64,000 nt of DNA from positions 1 to 64,000 of the forward strand of contig NZ_VIDQ01000007.1 in assembly GCF_009760915.1 (NCBI RefSeq), read 5' to 3'. Origin of the DNA: Azohydromonas aeria (lineage in GTDB: Bacteria > Pseudomonadota > Gammaproteobacteria > Burkholderiales > Burkholderiaceae_C). Below are positions 54,109-63,555 of the stretch, in pieces; positions within the stretch are counted from its first letter, which is position 1, and every line of letters begins with the position of its first letter. The translations under genes were made by a program, and so were the position numbers. The notes under the pieces are model-generated. The model ran no database searches. It saw nothing but the letters and a program-made list of their open reading frames with translations, and was not told the origin of the DNA.

Positions 54109-54450
54109 ATGGTCGGCAAACGGCACTTGCGCACCGGGGAGCCCTTCGCGTCGGCGGCGGACGCGCCCGTGCCGCCGTGCCCACTGTGCGGGCGCGAGAT
54201 CGTGCGGGGCCCCTCGGCCGACGAGCACCACCTGGTGCCGCGCAGCCAGGGCGGCAAGGCGACCGAGCTGGTGCACCGCATCTGCCACCGCAAGATCCAC
54301 GCGACCTTCAGCGAGAAGGAGCTGGCGCGGCATTTCCACACCTGGGCCGCGTTGCGCGCGCATCCGGAGATGGCCGACTTCATCGCCTGGGTGGCGAAGA
54401 AGCCGCCGGAGTACTGGGACCGCACCGCCCGGCCGCGCCGGCGGCGCTAA
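54109..54450 (+). CDS. HNH endonuclease-like protein
   Basis: 113 residues. The protein shows a zinc knuckle-like pair (CPLCGREI) followed by DEHHLVPRSQGGKATELVHR and ICHRKIHATF: the His-His-Pro region, the Asn/Gly loop and the CHxxIH end of the HNH beta-beta-alpha metal fold. The C-terminal helical part (LARHFHTWAALRAHPEMADF) and basic tail (RTARPRRRR) may contact DNA. Such small HNH proteins are found both in host chromosomes and in mobile DNA; the GC content here is host-like. Start is the ATG at 54109. Confidence 0.85.
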   Translation: MVGKRHLRTGEPFASAADAPVPPCPLCGREIVRGPSADEHHLVPRSQGGKATELVHRICHRKIHATFSEKELARHFHTWAALRAHPEMADFIAWVAKKPPEYWDRTARPRRRR

Positions 54451-54469
54451 GCGGGTGCCGCGCCGTCCC

Positions 54470-55279
54470 ATGAAGCGCATGGCCGCCGCCCTCCTGGCGC
54501 TCGCCGCCGCGGCGCTGCTGCTGCTGGCGGCGGTGTGGCACTGGCAGGACCGGCTGATCTACTTCCCGCAGCGCGCCGCCGTGGATCAGCTGGCCGTCGG
54601 CGCGCTGCGGCCCTGGCCCTCGGCGCAGGACTTCCGCGGCCTGGTGGCCGAGCCCGAAGGCGCGGCGCGCGGCACGGTCGTCGTCTTCCACGGCAACGGC
54701 GGGCACGTCGGGCACCGCGCGTACTACGCGCAGATGCTCGGCCCGCTGGGCTGGCGCGTGCTGCTGGCCGAGCATCCCGGCTACGGCCCGCGCGGCGGCG
54801 CGCTGGGCGAGGCCTCGCTGGTGGCGGACGCGCAGGCGACGCTGGCGCTGGCGCGCGAGCGCTACGGCGCGCCGCTGGTCGTCGTCGGCGAGTCGCTGGG
54901 CGCGGGGGTGGCGGCCGGCGCGGCGGCCGGGCAGCGCGGTCAGGCCGACGGGTTGCTGCTCATCACGCCCTGGGACCGGCTCGTCCACGTCGCCGCGCAC
55001 CACTATCCCTGGCTGCCCGTGCGCTGGCTGCTGCGCGACCGCTACGACAGCGCGGCGCACCTGGCCGGCTTCGACCGGCCCGTGGTGGTGGTCGTGGCCG
55101 AGCACGACGGAATCGTTCCCGCCCGCTACGGCCGCGCGCTGCACGACGCGCTGCGCGGCCCCCGGCGGCTGCTGGTGCTGCCCGACAGCGGCCACAACGA
55201 CTGGCCCGGCCACGTCGATGCCGCCTGGTGGCGCGCGGCGCTGTCGGCGGCGCAGGGCGAAACGCGTGCTCCAGAATGA
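54470..55279 (+). CDS. Membrane-anchored alpha/beta hydrolase
   Basis: 269 residues: residues about 4-25 form a membrane anchor or signal (MAAALLALAAAALLLLAAVW), then DRLIYFPQRAA, typical for the YfhR/BEM46 group of serine hydrolases. The oxyanion loop VVVFHGNGGHVGHRAYYAQM, nucleophile elbow VGESLGAGVAAG, acid in VVAEHDGIVPARYG and the His in LPDSGHNDWPG complete the triad. Physiological substrate is unknown. The ATG at 54470 is chosen over a GTG at 54455. Confidence 0.87.
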   Translation: MKRMAAALLALAAAALLLLAAVWHWQDRLIYFPQRAAVDQLAVGALRPWPSAQDFRGLVAEPEGAARGTVVVFHGNGGHVGHRAYYAQMLGPLGWRVLLAEHPGYGPRGGALGEASLVADAQATLALARERYGAPLVVVGESLGAGVAAGAAAGQRGQADGLLLITPWDRLVHVAAHHYPWLPVRWLLRDRYDSAAHLAGFDRPVVVVVAEHDGIVPARYGRALHDALRGPRRLLVLPDSGHNDWPGHVDAAWWRAALSAAQGETRAPE

Positions 55280-55328
55280 GGTCCTGACTGAAGTTTTGAT
55301 TACTCCCCCAACAGTTTCGGAAGCAACC

Positions 55329-55724
55329 ATGGCCAAGATCATCCACACCATGATCCGCGTGCGCGACCTCGACGCGTCGCTCGACTTCTACCGCCAGGTG
55401 CTGGGCATGCAGCCCGCGCACCGGCTCGACTTCCCGGACTTCTCGCTCGTGTACCTGCGCAACGAGGAGAGCGGCTTCGAGATCGAGCTGACCTGGAACA
55501 AGGGCCGCGAGGAGCCCTACACCCATGGCGACGGCTACGGCCACGTCGCGGTGGTCGTGGACAGCGTGGCGGAGAAGCATGCCGAGCTGGTGCAGAAAGG
55601 CTTCGCGCCGCTGCCCGTCAAGGAGTTCAAGGCCGAGGGCGAGCTGCTGGCGCGCTTCTTCTTCATCCAGGACCCGGACGGCTACAAGATCGAGGTGCTG
55701 GAGAAGCACGGCCACTACCGCTGA
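55329..55724 (+). CDS. gloA: Lactoylglutathione lyase (glyoxalase I)
   Basis: 131 residues; isomerises the methylglyoxal-glutathione hemithioacetal to S-lactoylglutathione. The four metal ligands are all in place: His6, Glu53, His72 and Glu122, matching E. coli His5, Glu56, His74 and Glu122 in order. MIRVRDLDASLDFYRQVLGM, GFEIELTWN, GYGHVAV and DPDGYKIEVLE are diagnostic. The short form without the yeast-type insert suggests a Ni(II)/Co(II)-type enzyme. The ATG at 55329 starts the protein; the gene is preceded by CAACCATGG with no strong ribosome binding site. Confidence 0.95.
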   Translation: MAKIIHTMIRVRDLDASLDFYRQVLGMQPAHRLDFPDFSLVYLRNEESGFEIELTWNKGREEPYTHGDGYGHVAVVVDSVAEKHAELVQKGFAPLPVKEFKAEGELLARFFFIQDPDGYKIEVLEKHGHYR

Positions 55725-55839
55725 CGCGGCGGGCACCGGCCTTCGGCCGGCCGCGGTCGGACTGAAGGCGGGCATGCCCGCAGCCGCCGCCGCCCGGGGC
55801 GCGCTTAACCTCGGGGCCGTCCAGCATGGAGGTACCCGC

Positions 55840-57192
55840 ATGTCCCTGATCCAGCAACTCCGGGCCCGCGCCGCCGAGGGCCGCCCGGTGCGCGTGGCCC
55901 TGATCGGCGCCGGCAAGTTCGGCTCGATGTACCTGTCGCAGGCGCCGCGCACGCCGGGCATCCACCTCGTCGCCGTGGCCGACCTCTCGCCCGACCGCGC
56001 CCGCGCCGCGCTGCAGCGCGTGGGCTGGGAGCCGGCGCGTTTCGCGGCCGCCTCCCTGGCCCAAGCCGTGCGCGAGGGCAGCACCTTCGTCACCGACGAT
56101 GCCGAGGCCGTCATCGCCAGCGACGGCGTGGACATCGTCATCGACGCCACCGGCAGCCCGGCCGCCGGCATCCGCCACGTGCTGCTGTGCTGCGAGCACC
56201 GCAAGCACGTCGTGATGGTCAACGTCGAGGCCGACGTGCTCGCCGGCCCGCTGCTGGCGCGGCGCGCCGCCGAGGCCGGCATCCTGTACTCGATGGCCGC
56301 GGGCGACCAGCCGGCGCTGATCGCCGAGCAGGTGGACTGGGCCCGCACCATCGGCATGGAAGTGGTCTGTGCCGGCAAGGGCACCAAGTACCTGCCGGCC
56401 TACCACCAGAGCACGCCCGACACCGTCTGGGGCCACTACGGCTTCAGCGCGGCGCAGGTGGCGGCGGGCGACTTCAACGCCCAGATGTTCAACAGCTTCC
56501 TGGACGGCACCAAGTCGGCGCTGGAGATGGCGGCCGTGGCCAATGCCTGCGAGCTCGACCCGCCCGCCGACGGCCTGGCCTTCCCGCCCTGCGGCGTGGA
56601 CGACCTGCCGCACGTGCTGCGCCCGGTGGCCGACGGCGGGCTGCTGCCGCGCAAGGGCATGGTGGAGGTGGTGTCCTCGGTCGAGCGCGACGGCCGCCCG
56701 GTGTTCCGCGACCTGCGCTGGGGCGTCTACGTGGTGTTCGAGGCGCCCAGCCGCTACGTGATGGAGTGCTTCCAGCAGTACGGCCTCAAGACCGACGCCA
56801 GCGGGCGCTATGCCGCCATGTACAAGCCCTACCACCTCATCGGACTGGAGCTGGGGCTGTCGGTGGCGAGCATCGCGCTGCGCCACGAGGCCACCGGCGC
56901 CACCGGCGCATGGCGCGGCGACGTGGCGGCCACGGCCAAGCGCGCGCTCAGGGCCGGCGAGCGGCTCGACGGCGAGGGCGGCTTCACGGTGTACGGCAAG
57001 CTCATGCCCGCGGCGGACTCGCTGCGCCGCCAGGCGCTGCCCATCGGCCTGGCGCACGACATGGTGCTCAGGCGCGACGTCGCCGCCGGCGCGGTGGTGG
57101 GCTGGGACGACGTGGACTTCGACCCGGGCCGCCAGGCGGTGCGGGTGCGGCGCGAGCAGGAGGCGCTGTTCCGCGCGGAGCTGGGGCTCTGA
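55840..57192 (+). CDS. SAF-domain NAD(P)-dependent oxidoreductase (homoserine dehydrogenase-like)
   Basis: 450 residues. The N-terminal Rossmann fold reads VRVALIGAGKFGSMYLSQAP (about 17-36), with IVIDATGSPAAGIRHVLLCC and a middle dehydrogenase domain (AGKGTKYLPAYHQSTPDTVW). The C-terminal quarter, from about 375 (FTVYGKLMPAADSLRRQALP to VVGWDDVDFDPGRQAVRVRR), is a SAF domain. This corresponds to the COG4091 group of predicted homoserine dehydrogenase-like proteins, some of which act on D-erythronate or related sugar acids. The ATG at 55840 follows GGAGGTACCC. A strong terminator follows at 57346. Confidence 0.85.
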   Translation: MSLIQQLRARAAEGRPVRVALIGAGKFGSMYLSQAPRTPGIHLVAVADLSPDRARAALQRVGWEPARFAAASLAQAVREGSTFVTDDAEAVIASDGVDIVIDATGSPAAGIRHVLLCCEHRKHVVMVNVEADVLAGPLLARRAAEAGILYSMAAGDQPALIAEQVDWARTIGMEVVCAGKGTKYLPAYHQSTPDTVWGHYGFSAAQVAAGDFNAQMFNSFLDGTKSALEMAAVANACELDPPADGLAFPPCGVDDLPHVLRPVADGGLLPRKGMVEVVSSVERDGRPVFRDLRWGVYVVFEAPSRYVMECFQQYGLKTDASGRYAAMYKPYHLIGLELGLSVASIALRHEATGATGAWRGDVAATAKRALRAGERLDGEGGFTVYGKLMPAADSLRRQALPIGLAHDMVLRRDVAAGAVVGWDDVDFDPGRQAVRVRREQEALFRAELGL

Positions 57193-57588
57193 CAGGGGGA
57201 AGGCCTGGATCTGCCGGCCGACAGATCCAGCGGCACTGCTGAGATTCACCAGCCGGCATCCCGGCACGCCCTGACCATTCCACCGGCCCGATGGCCCCGC
57301 CGCGAGCGCAGCCATCGGGCGGTGAAATCCTGTGAGAAGGCCCGAGCCGGGCGTGATTTCGGTCACGCCCGGCTTTTCTCATGGCCGGCGATGACGCCGG
57401 CGCGGCCGCTGCCGGGATCGCGCCCAGGCTGATACCGACACAAACCGGCCACGCTTTCCGGTCACGGGTGTTCTGAAATCCGCGGACCTTGCCGCATGCG
57501 GAATCCGGGCGCGCCTCGCGCACCCGGCCCGGCCTGCCCTTCTTCCCGCCGTGGCGACGCCACGGCGCCGTTCCCGTCCGCAGTACCC
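57193..57588. other. 396-bp intergenic region with hairpins
   Basis: It contains a bulged hairpin at 57281-57324 (CACCGGCCCGATGGC pairing with GCCATCGGGCGGTG) and an intrinsic terminator at 57346-57377. The remainder, 57378-57588, is the promoter and leader of the large secreted protein. No gene or match to a riboswitch I know is seen. Confidence 0.6.
57346..57377 (+). terminator. Rho-independent terminator
   Basis: An 11-bp perfect stem, GCCGGGCGTGA / TCACGCCCGGC (57346-57356 and 57363-57373), with a TTTCGG loop and a TTTT tract. It ends the SAF-oxidoreductase transcript and isolates the large adhesin gene. Confidence 0.9.
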
Positions 57589-60500
57589 ATGACCCCCTCC
57601 CAGACCTCTCCGCGTTCCACGGCTCCCGCTCCGGAACTGCCCGTCGCCCTGGCCGATGCGCCGCAAGGGCCCGTGCCCGCCGCTGCCGGTGTCCCGACGC
57701 CCGCCGCCGGCCACGCGCCCGGCGCTGCCGGCCGGTCCACTGCCGCCGCGCTGCCGGCCGCGCCGCACCCGGCCGGCCACGCCGCGGGCGCCGCGAAGGT
57801 GAAGCCGGTGCAGGCCAGCGGCGAGCCGTCCGCGGCAGCGGCCGCTGCCGCCGTGGAAGAAGCCGCGCCGGCGGAGCCGGGCAGCGCCGTGGCCGCGCCC
57901 GCCGCCGACGCCATGGCCGGCGTACTGCTGGCCCAGGCCGGCACGCCGGCGCCGCAGGCGCCCGTGGCCGAGGCCGCGCAGGACGACGGCAGTGACCAGG
58001 CCATGCCCTGGCTGCTGGGCGCCGGGCTGGGCCTGGGCGCGCTGGCGCTGGCCTCCGGCGGCGGTGGCAGCGGCAGGGCCCCGACTCCCGCTCCGGCCCC
58101 GGCACCGGCACCGGCCCCGGCACCGGCACCCGCTCCGGCTCCGGCTCCGGCTCCGGCTCCTGTCCCGGCCGACACCTCGGCCGACGTTGACGGCGACCTG
58201 GCCCTGGCGCGCCAGGGCAGCGCCGCCATCCACGCCAAGGCGTCCGTCGTGACCTTCACGCTCGCCGGCCTGGATGCCGACATCGATGCTGCGCGCACCA
58301 CCGTCACCGTCACCGACAGCGCCGGCCACAGCGTCACGGCCACGCGCAATGCCGACGGCAGCTACAGCGCCGACACCAGCACCCTGGTGGCCGGCACGCT
58401 CACCGCGCGCGTGGACGTGGCCGACGGCCACGGCAACACCGCGCACGCCACGCTGGCGCTGAGCAAGGACCACCTGGTGCTGGGCACGGCCATCGACGGC
58501 TACCTCGTCGGCGCCACCGTGTTCCTCGACACCAACGGCAACGGCACGCTCGACGCGGGCGAGCCCCAGGCCGTGACGGACGCGCAGGGCCGCTACGACC
58601 TGGTGGTGCCCGTGGGCGTGACCAGCGGCATGGTCACCGTCATCGGCGGCGTCAACGGCGACTCCGGCGTGCCCAACACGCTGGTGCTGCGCGCGCCGCT
58701 GGGCGCGGCCGTCGTCACGCCGCTGACCACGCTGGTGACGGCGGTGGCCGAGGCCGGAGGCCTGACGCTGGCGCAGGCCCAGGCCGCGGTGCGCGCCACG
58801 CTGGGGCTGGACCCGGACGTGGACCTGCTCACGCACGACCCGATCGCCAGCAGCGACGTGGCCACGCAGAAGGCCGCCATCGCCGTGGCCGGCGTGCTGG
58901 CGCTGGGCCAGGAGGCCGGCGCCGACGGCGCGAAGGTGCTCGCGGCGCTGGCCGGTGCGGTGTTGCAGGCCCGGGCCGGCAACGCCGGGGTGGACCTGGC
59001 CGACGCGCAGACGCTGCGCGCCGTCTACACCGAGGCGGGCCTGAGCAACGAGGGCGACGGCGCGGGCGACGAGTCGCTGGACAAGCTCGTGGCGCAGGCT
59101 GGCGCCTACACCGGCGCGGTGGCCGCGGCCACCAGCCTGGGCGACCTCACCAGCACGCAGCAGCAGGGCGACCGCAGCGCGGGCAACCCCCACGCCGACA
59201 CCACCGCGCCCGACGCGCCGGTGGTGCAGCCGCTGCCGACCGTCGTCAACGCCGCCGCCGCGCAGGCCGGACTGGTGCTCAGCGGCAGCGCCGAGGCCGG
59301 CACCACGGTGCGGCTGTCGGTGGCCGGTGCCAACGACGTGCAGGTGCTCGTCGGCGCCGACGGCCAGTGGCAGATCCCCGTGCCGGGCGGGGCGCTCGCC
59401 GCCGTGGGCACGGGCGCGCTGTCCTTCAAGCTCTACGCCACCGATGTCGCGGGCAACCGCTCGCAGGCCACCGTGGCCACGACCCGCGTGGACCTGGCCG
59501 CGCCGGACGCGCCCGTCGTGGCGCTGGCGCACGACAGCGGCACCGCCGGCGACCGCCTCACCAACGACGGCACGCTGCGCGTGCAGGCCGAGGCCGGCGC
59601 GCAGGTGCAGTACAGCACCGACGGCGGCCGGACCTGGCGCGGCCAGTTCACGGCCGTCGAGGGCGCCAACAGCGTGCTGGTGCGCGCCGTGGACGCCGCG
59701 GGCAACGCCAGCGCGAGCAGCGGGCTGAACTTCACCCTTGACACCACGCTGGCCACGCCCGCGCCGGCGCTGCTCGTGGACACGGGCGTGGACCTGGCCG
59801 CCGACCCGACGCTGCCCGGCGTCGCCGGCACGGGCACCGACCGCGTGACGCGCGAGGCGGTGCTCGCGCCGCTGCCCCTGGCCCCGGGCGTGACGCGCGT
59901 CATCACGGTGGACGGCCAGCAAAGCGCCAACGGCAACCTCTCGGCGCTGCAGGACGGCGCGCACACGGTGGTCGTCACCGACCGCGACGCCGCGGGCAAC
60001 GTGCGCACCGGCACGCTGAACTTCACCCTGGACCGCAGCGCCGACACCGGCGCGCAGGCCGCGCTGGACCTGCCCGCGCTGCAGGACGGCTATCTCAGCA
60101 ACGCCGAGCTCATGCAGCTGTTCTTCGGGACGGGCATGTCGGGCATCACCATGGCACCGGTGGTGCAGGCCGCGCAGACGGCTCTGACCGGCGTGGACGC
60201 CGACGTGGTGCGCGTGAGCGTGACGCTGGTGCTCGACAGCGCCGGCATGAGCCAGCCGGACATGTCGCAGGTCCTGGGCGATGCCCCGAGCGTGGTGGCC
60301 GGCCCGGTGCGCATCGCGCTGCCGGTGAGCTGGAACGCCGCGACCGGCACCTGGATGGTCACGACCGCGGGCCTGGGCGAAGTCCCGGGGATGCATGCCA
60401 TCCAGCAAGGCAGCCGCTGGCACGTCGAGATCAGCGGCGTGGACCGCGCCGGCAACGAGATGCTGCACGTCGGCCCCAGCGTCGAGGTGGACTACCGCGC

Positions 60501-63393
60501 CGAGACCGGCTGGATGGGCAACGGCGACCTGCTGCTGAACGTGGGCAACGAGTACCTGAACGGTCACACGCTGGACTTCGCCCAGGCCGCGTCCGTGACC
60601 CTCAGCGGCGTTGACGCGGACGTTGACGTCGTGACGGTGACGCTGTTCAACGACAACTGGATTCCGGTCGGCGCGCCGGTGGCGGCCACGCGCGACGCCT
60701 CGACCGGCGCCTGGACGCTGGACCACGCCGCCCTGGCCTCGCTGCTGCCGTCGCACGGCGGGTCGCTCACGTACGTCGTCAACGTGGTCGATGCGCGTGG
60801 CAACGAGGACTCGCGGTACTTCGGCTTCTCGCTGCGCAGCGCCGCCGAGCTGCTGACGGTGAGCCTGCTGCCCGGCAGCAACAGCGGCGAACCGGCGGAC
60901 CTCGTCACCAACGACGCCTCGCCCACCGTGCGCGTGAGCATTGCCGGCCTGGACGCCCAGGCCGGCGCCACCGTGCAGGTCGGCCGCGCCGACGCCGTCG
61001 GCACCTTCGGCCTGGCCACCCTGACCGCGCAGGACGTGGCCAACGGCTACGTCGAGCTCACGCTGCAGGACGGCGGCGCGAACCTGTCCGACGGCCTGGT
61101 CCCGCTGCAGGCCCGCTACCTGCCCGCGGGCGGCGGCGCGCCGGTGGTTTCGGCGGCAACGCTGGACCTGATGATCGACACGCACATCGACACGCCGACG
61201 CTGTCGCTGGTGGTGGACTCGGGGGCGCCGTTCATGCCCTTCCCGCTGTACCCGTACCCGTACCTGAACACGCTGCCGGGCGATCCCGGCAGCCTGTACA
61301 CGAGCCCGACCTATCCGTACCCCATCATCTTCCCGCTGCCGACGCTGCCGACGCTGCCGGGCGACCTGGTGACCAACGACCCGCGCCTGACGATTTCCGG
61401 CGCGGCGCCCGACGTGACGCGCGTGATCACGGTGGACGGCACCCCAGTGGCCGATTACGACGCCGCCGTGCCGGGCCTCCAGGATGGCCAGCACACCGTG
61501 CAGGTGACGGACACCGACCTGGCCGGCAACTCGCGCAGCGCCAGCCTGACCTTCACGCTCGACCGCAGCGCCGACACGGCCCAGCAGGCGATGCTGGACC
61601 TCCCGGCCCTGCAGGACGGCTGGCTCAACCGGCAAGACCTGCTCGACCTGCGGGCCGCCGCGATCGGCACCAGCGTGAGCGCGCCGCAGCTGCCGCAGCT
61701 GCTGCAGGCCGCGCTCACGGGCGTGGATGCCGACGTCGACAGCCTCACGGTGACGCTGGTGTGCGACGACGGCAACACCCAGGGCGTCAACATCGAACTG
61801 CCCCTGACGCGCGATGCCCTGAGCGGCACCTGGATGGTGGTGGCCAACACCGGCCTGGACCTGCTGCAGTCCATCGGGCTGAGCCAGGAAAGTTCCTTGT
61901 GGCATGTCGAGCTCCGCGGCACGGACCGCGCCGGCAACACCTTCAGCCATCGCAACCAGGGCTTCGTGGTCGATCTCAGCGCCGACGCCGACGCCGCTCC
62001 CCTGAGCCTGAGCCATCTGTCGCTCGCGTCGCAGGGGCTGGGCAACATGCGGTTCGCCGCCACCGGCGTGGACAGCGACGTGGTCAGCGCGAGCGTGAGC
62101 GTGCAGGGCCTGAACTCGCCCGTGACGCTGTACAGGGACGTCAACGGCGACTGGTCGGCCGCCGGCGTGGACCTCTCCATGCTGTCGAGCGGCCTGCACA
62201 CGGCCACGCTGACGGTGACGGACGCGGCCGGCAACGTCAGCAACAGCGTGACGAACGAGGTGGTGGTGCCGGCACCCGCCCCCGCACCCGCGCCCACGGC
62301 GCCGCTGGTGGTGGACATGGTGCTCGATCAAGCCCTGGTGGGCTCCAGTGTCGTCAGCGGCGCCAGGCTGAAGGCCACGGTGGATACGGACGTCTACGTG
62401 CGCATGTACAGGCAGGCGACCATCAACGTGGGCGAAACCGGCTACCCGGAGTACGAGACGGGCAGCGCGCCGCTGAGCCTGATGCAGTACGGTTCCTGGC
62501 ACGACCTGGCCGCGGGCGACACGGTCGGGCTGACCTTTCACGACAATGCTTCGCTGGCCTTCGCCTACCAAGCCGCCGACGGCGAGCGCTTCCAGCCCAA
62601 CGACGACGTCACCGTGGTGCCGTGGATGAGCACGTACTGGGTGGGCGAGAGCGGCACCGTGCCTGACGTCACCGTGCTGGTGGACGTGCCCGCGTCCGGC
62701 ATGGAATCGATGTTCAGCAAGGCCCAGAACGACCTGCTGTTCGCGAACAACACGACCGGTGCCTACGCCGCGGCCGTGCTGGTGCAGTTCGGGCTCGACG
62801 GCAACGACTCGGTGGCAGGTGCGTACAACGAGAACTGGCTCCTGGGTGGGGCGGGCGACGACACGCTGATCAGCCAGGGCCGGAACGACCACCTGTACGG
62901 CAGCAGCGGCCACGACACGTTCCAGCTGTTCGGCTCGACCGGCATCATGCCGGCGGTTCCCCAGACGGATGGCGTGCTGGACAAGGTGACGCTGGCCGAC
63001 CTGGAGGAGGACGAGATGGTGCAGCTGATGGGCTTCGGGCTGAGCAGCAGCGGGCCCTCGACTCCCGTGGCCGGCACGTACTGGTCGCTGACGGGCCACG
63101 AGCTGACCGTGACCAACGAAAGCCAGGCCACGCTGGAAGCCATCACGCAGTGGTTGCAGGCCGAGTTCCACAAGGACGGCGCCGCCTCGATGGGCGGCGG
63201 GGCGCAGTGGGCGCGGTTCAACCTGAACGGCGACCACCACATCCTCGTCGAGGGCGCCGAGTACAACGGCGTGGCCATGCGCGACGACCTGCTGCTGACC
63301 TTCAGCGGCCTGGCCCAGTTGCCGCAGCACATGTGGAGCATCGGCACCAACGAGCTCTACTACAGCTCCACCAGCGGGTCCATCTCCGGCTGA
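57589..63393 (+). CDS. Large secreted repeat protein with Ig-like modules and RTX-like end
   Basis: 1,934 residues. The start at 57589 (MTPSQTSPRS) is inferred; an upstream in-frame ATG at 57496 is possible. Layout: Ala/Pro-rich leader (1-140), hydrophobic PWLLGAGLGLGALALASGGG near 140-160, a Pro-Ala linker of about 25 residues, then many bacterial Ig-like modules (SADTSTLVAGTLTARVDVAD, VSVTLVLDSAGM). Phrases such as TLDRSADTGAQAALDLPALQ and FTLDRSADTAQQAMLDLPAL recur 1.5 kb apart, showing internal duplication. A Pro/Tyr-rich spacer (FPLYPYPYLNTLPGDPG) lies at about 1213-1260. The C-terminus has a short calcium-loop-like block (LGGAGDDTLISQGRNDHLYG, about 1750-1770) as in type I secreted proteins. 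The protein is most likely a cell-surface adhesin exported by the T1SS whose TolC gene follows. Confidence 0.85.
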   Translation: MTPSQTSPRSTAPAPELPVALADAPQGPVPAAAGVPTPAAGHAPGAAGRSTAAALPAAPHPAGHAAGAAKVKPVQASGEPSAAAAAAAVEEAAPAEPGSAVAAPAADAMAGVLLAQAGTPAPQAPVAEAAQDDGSDQAMPWLLGAGLGLGALALASGGGGSGRAPTPAPAPAPAPAPAPAPAPAPAPAPAPVPADTSADVDGDLALARQGSAAIHAKASVVTFTLAGLDADIDAARTTVTVTDSAGHSVTATRNADGSYSADTSTLVAGTLTARVDVADGHGNTAHATLALSKDHLVLGTAIDGYLVGATVFLDTNGNGTLDAGEPQAVTDAQGRYDLVVPVGVTSGMVTVIGGVNGDSGVPNTLVLRAPLGAAVVTPLTTLVTAVAEAGGLTLAQAQAAVRATLGLDPDVDLLTHDPIASSDVATQKAAIAVAGVLALGQEAGADGAKVLAALAGAVLQARAGNAGVDLADAQTLRAVYTEAGLSNEGDGAGDESLDKLVAQAGAYTGAVAAATSLGDLTSTQQQGDRSAGNPHADTTAPDAPVVQPLPTVVNAAAAQAGLVLSGSAEAGTTVRLSVAGANDVQVLVGADGQWQIPVPGGALAAVGTGALSFKLYATDVAGNRSQATVATTRVDLAAPDAPVVALAHDSGTAGDRLTNDGTLRVQAEAGAQVQYSTDGGRTWRGQFTAVEGANSVLVRAVDAAGNASASSGLNFTLDTTLATPAPALLVDTGVDLAADPTLPGVAGTGTDRVTREAVLAPLPLAPGVTRVITVDGQQSANGNLSALQDGAHTVVVTDRDAAGNVRTGTLNFTLDRSADTGAQAALDLPALQDGYLSNAELMQLFFGTGMSGITMAPVVQAAQTALTGVDADVVRVSVTLVLDSAGMSQPDMSQVLGDAPSVVAGPVRIALPVSWNAATGTWMVTTAGLGEVPGMHAIQQGSRWHVEISGVDRAGNEMLHVGPSVEVDYRAETGWMGNGDLLLNVGNEYLNGHTLDFAQAASVTLSGVDADVDVVTVTLFNDNWIPVGAPVAATRDASTGAWTLDHAALASLLPSHGGSLTYVVNVVDARGNEDSRYFGFSLRSAAELLTVSLLPGSNSGEPADLVTNDASPTVRVSIAGLDAQAGATVQVGRADAVGTFGLATLTAQDVANGYVELTLQDGGANLSDGLVPLQARYLPAGGGAPVVSAATLDLMIDTHIDTPTLSLVVDSGAPFMPFPLYPYPYLNTLPGDPGSLYTSPTYPYPIIFPLPTLPTLPGDLVTNDPRLTISGAAPDVTRVITVDGTPVADYDAAVPGLQDGQHTVQVTDTDLAGNSRSASLTFTLDRSADTAQQAMLDLPALQDGWLNRQDLLDLRAAAIGTSVSAPQLPQLLQAALTGVDADVDSLTVTLVCDDGNTQGVNIELPLTRDALSGTWMVVANTGLDLLQSIGLSQESSLWHVELRGTDRAGNTFSHRNQGFVVDLSADADAAPLSLSHLSLASQGLGNMRFAATGVDSDVVSASVSVQGLNSPVTLYRDVNGDWSAAGVDLSMLSSGLHTATLTVTDAAGNVSNSVTNEVVVPAPAPAPAPTAPLVVDMVLDQALVGSSVVSGARLKATVDTDVYVRMYRQATINVGETGYPEYETGSAPLSLMQYGSWHDLAAGDTVGLTFHDNASLAFAYQAADGERFQPNDDVTVVPWMSTYWVGESGTVPDVTVLVDVPASGMESMFSKAQNDLLFANNTTGAYAAAVLVQFGLDGNDSVAGAYNENWLLGGAGDDTLISQGRNDHLYGSSGHDTFQLFGSTGIMPAVPQTDGVLDKVTLADLEEDEMVQLMGFGLSSSGPSTPVAGTYWSLTGHELTVTNESQATLEAITQWLQAEFHKDGAASMGGGAQWARFNLNGDHHILVEGAEYNGVAMRDDLLLTFSGLAQLPQHMWSIGTNELYYSSTSGSISG

Positions 63394-63457
63394 GCCCCGG
63401 CGCGGCGGCCGGCTCGGCCTGGCCGCGTGATGGGCGTGACGTATTAGCGTGACGTAA

Positions 63458-63499
63458 GCCGCGCCGCTGCCCACGGGCACCGGCGCGGCAATCTTTTTT
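63458..63499 (+). terminator. Rho-independent terminator
   Basis: The stem GCCGCGCCG / CGGCGCGGC (63458-63466 and 63481-63489) is followed, after AATC, by six T (63494-63499). It lies 65 bp after the adhesin stop and separates it from the TolC-family gene. Just upstream the decamer GCGTGACGTA occurs twice in tandem (63434-63456). Confidence 0.9.
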
Positions 63500-63555
63500 G
63501 GGGGGACGGAATCGAGAATCGCGGGCTCTTCCCGACCTTGCGAAGCCCTTTCCCG

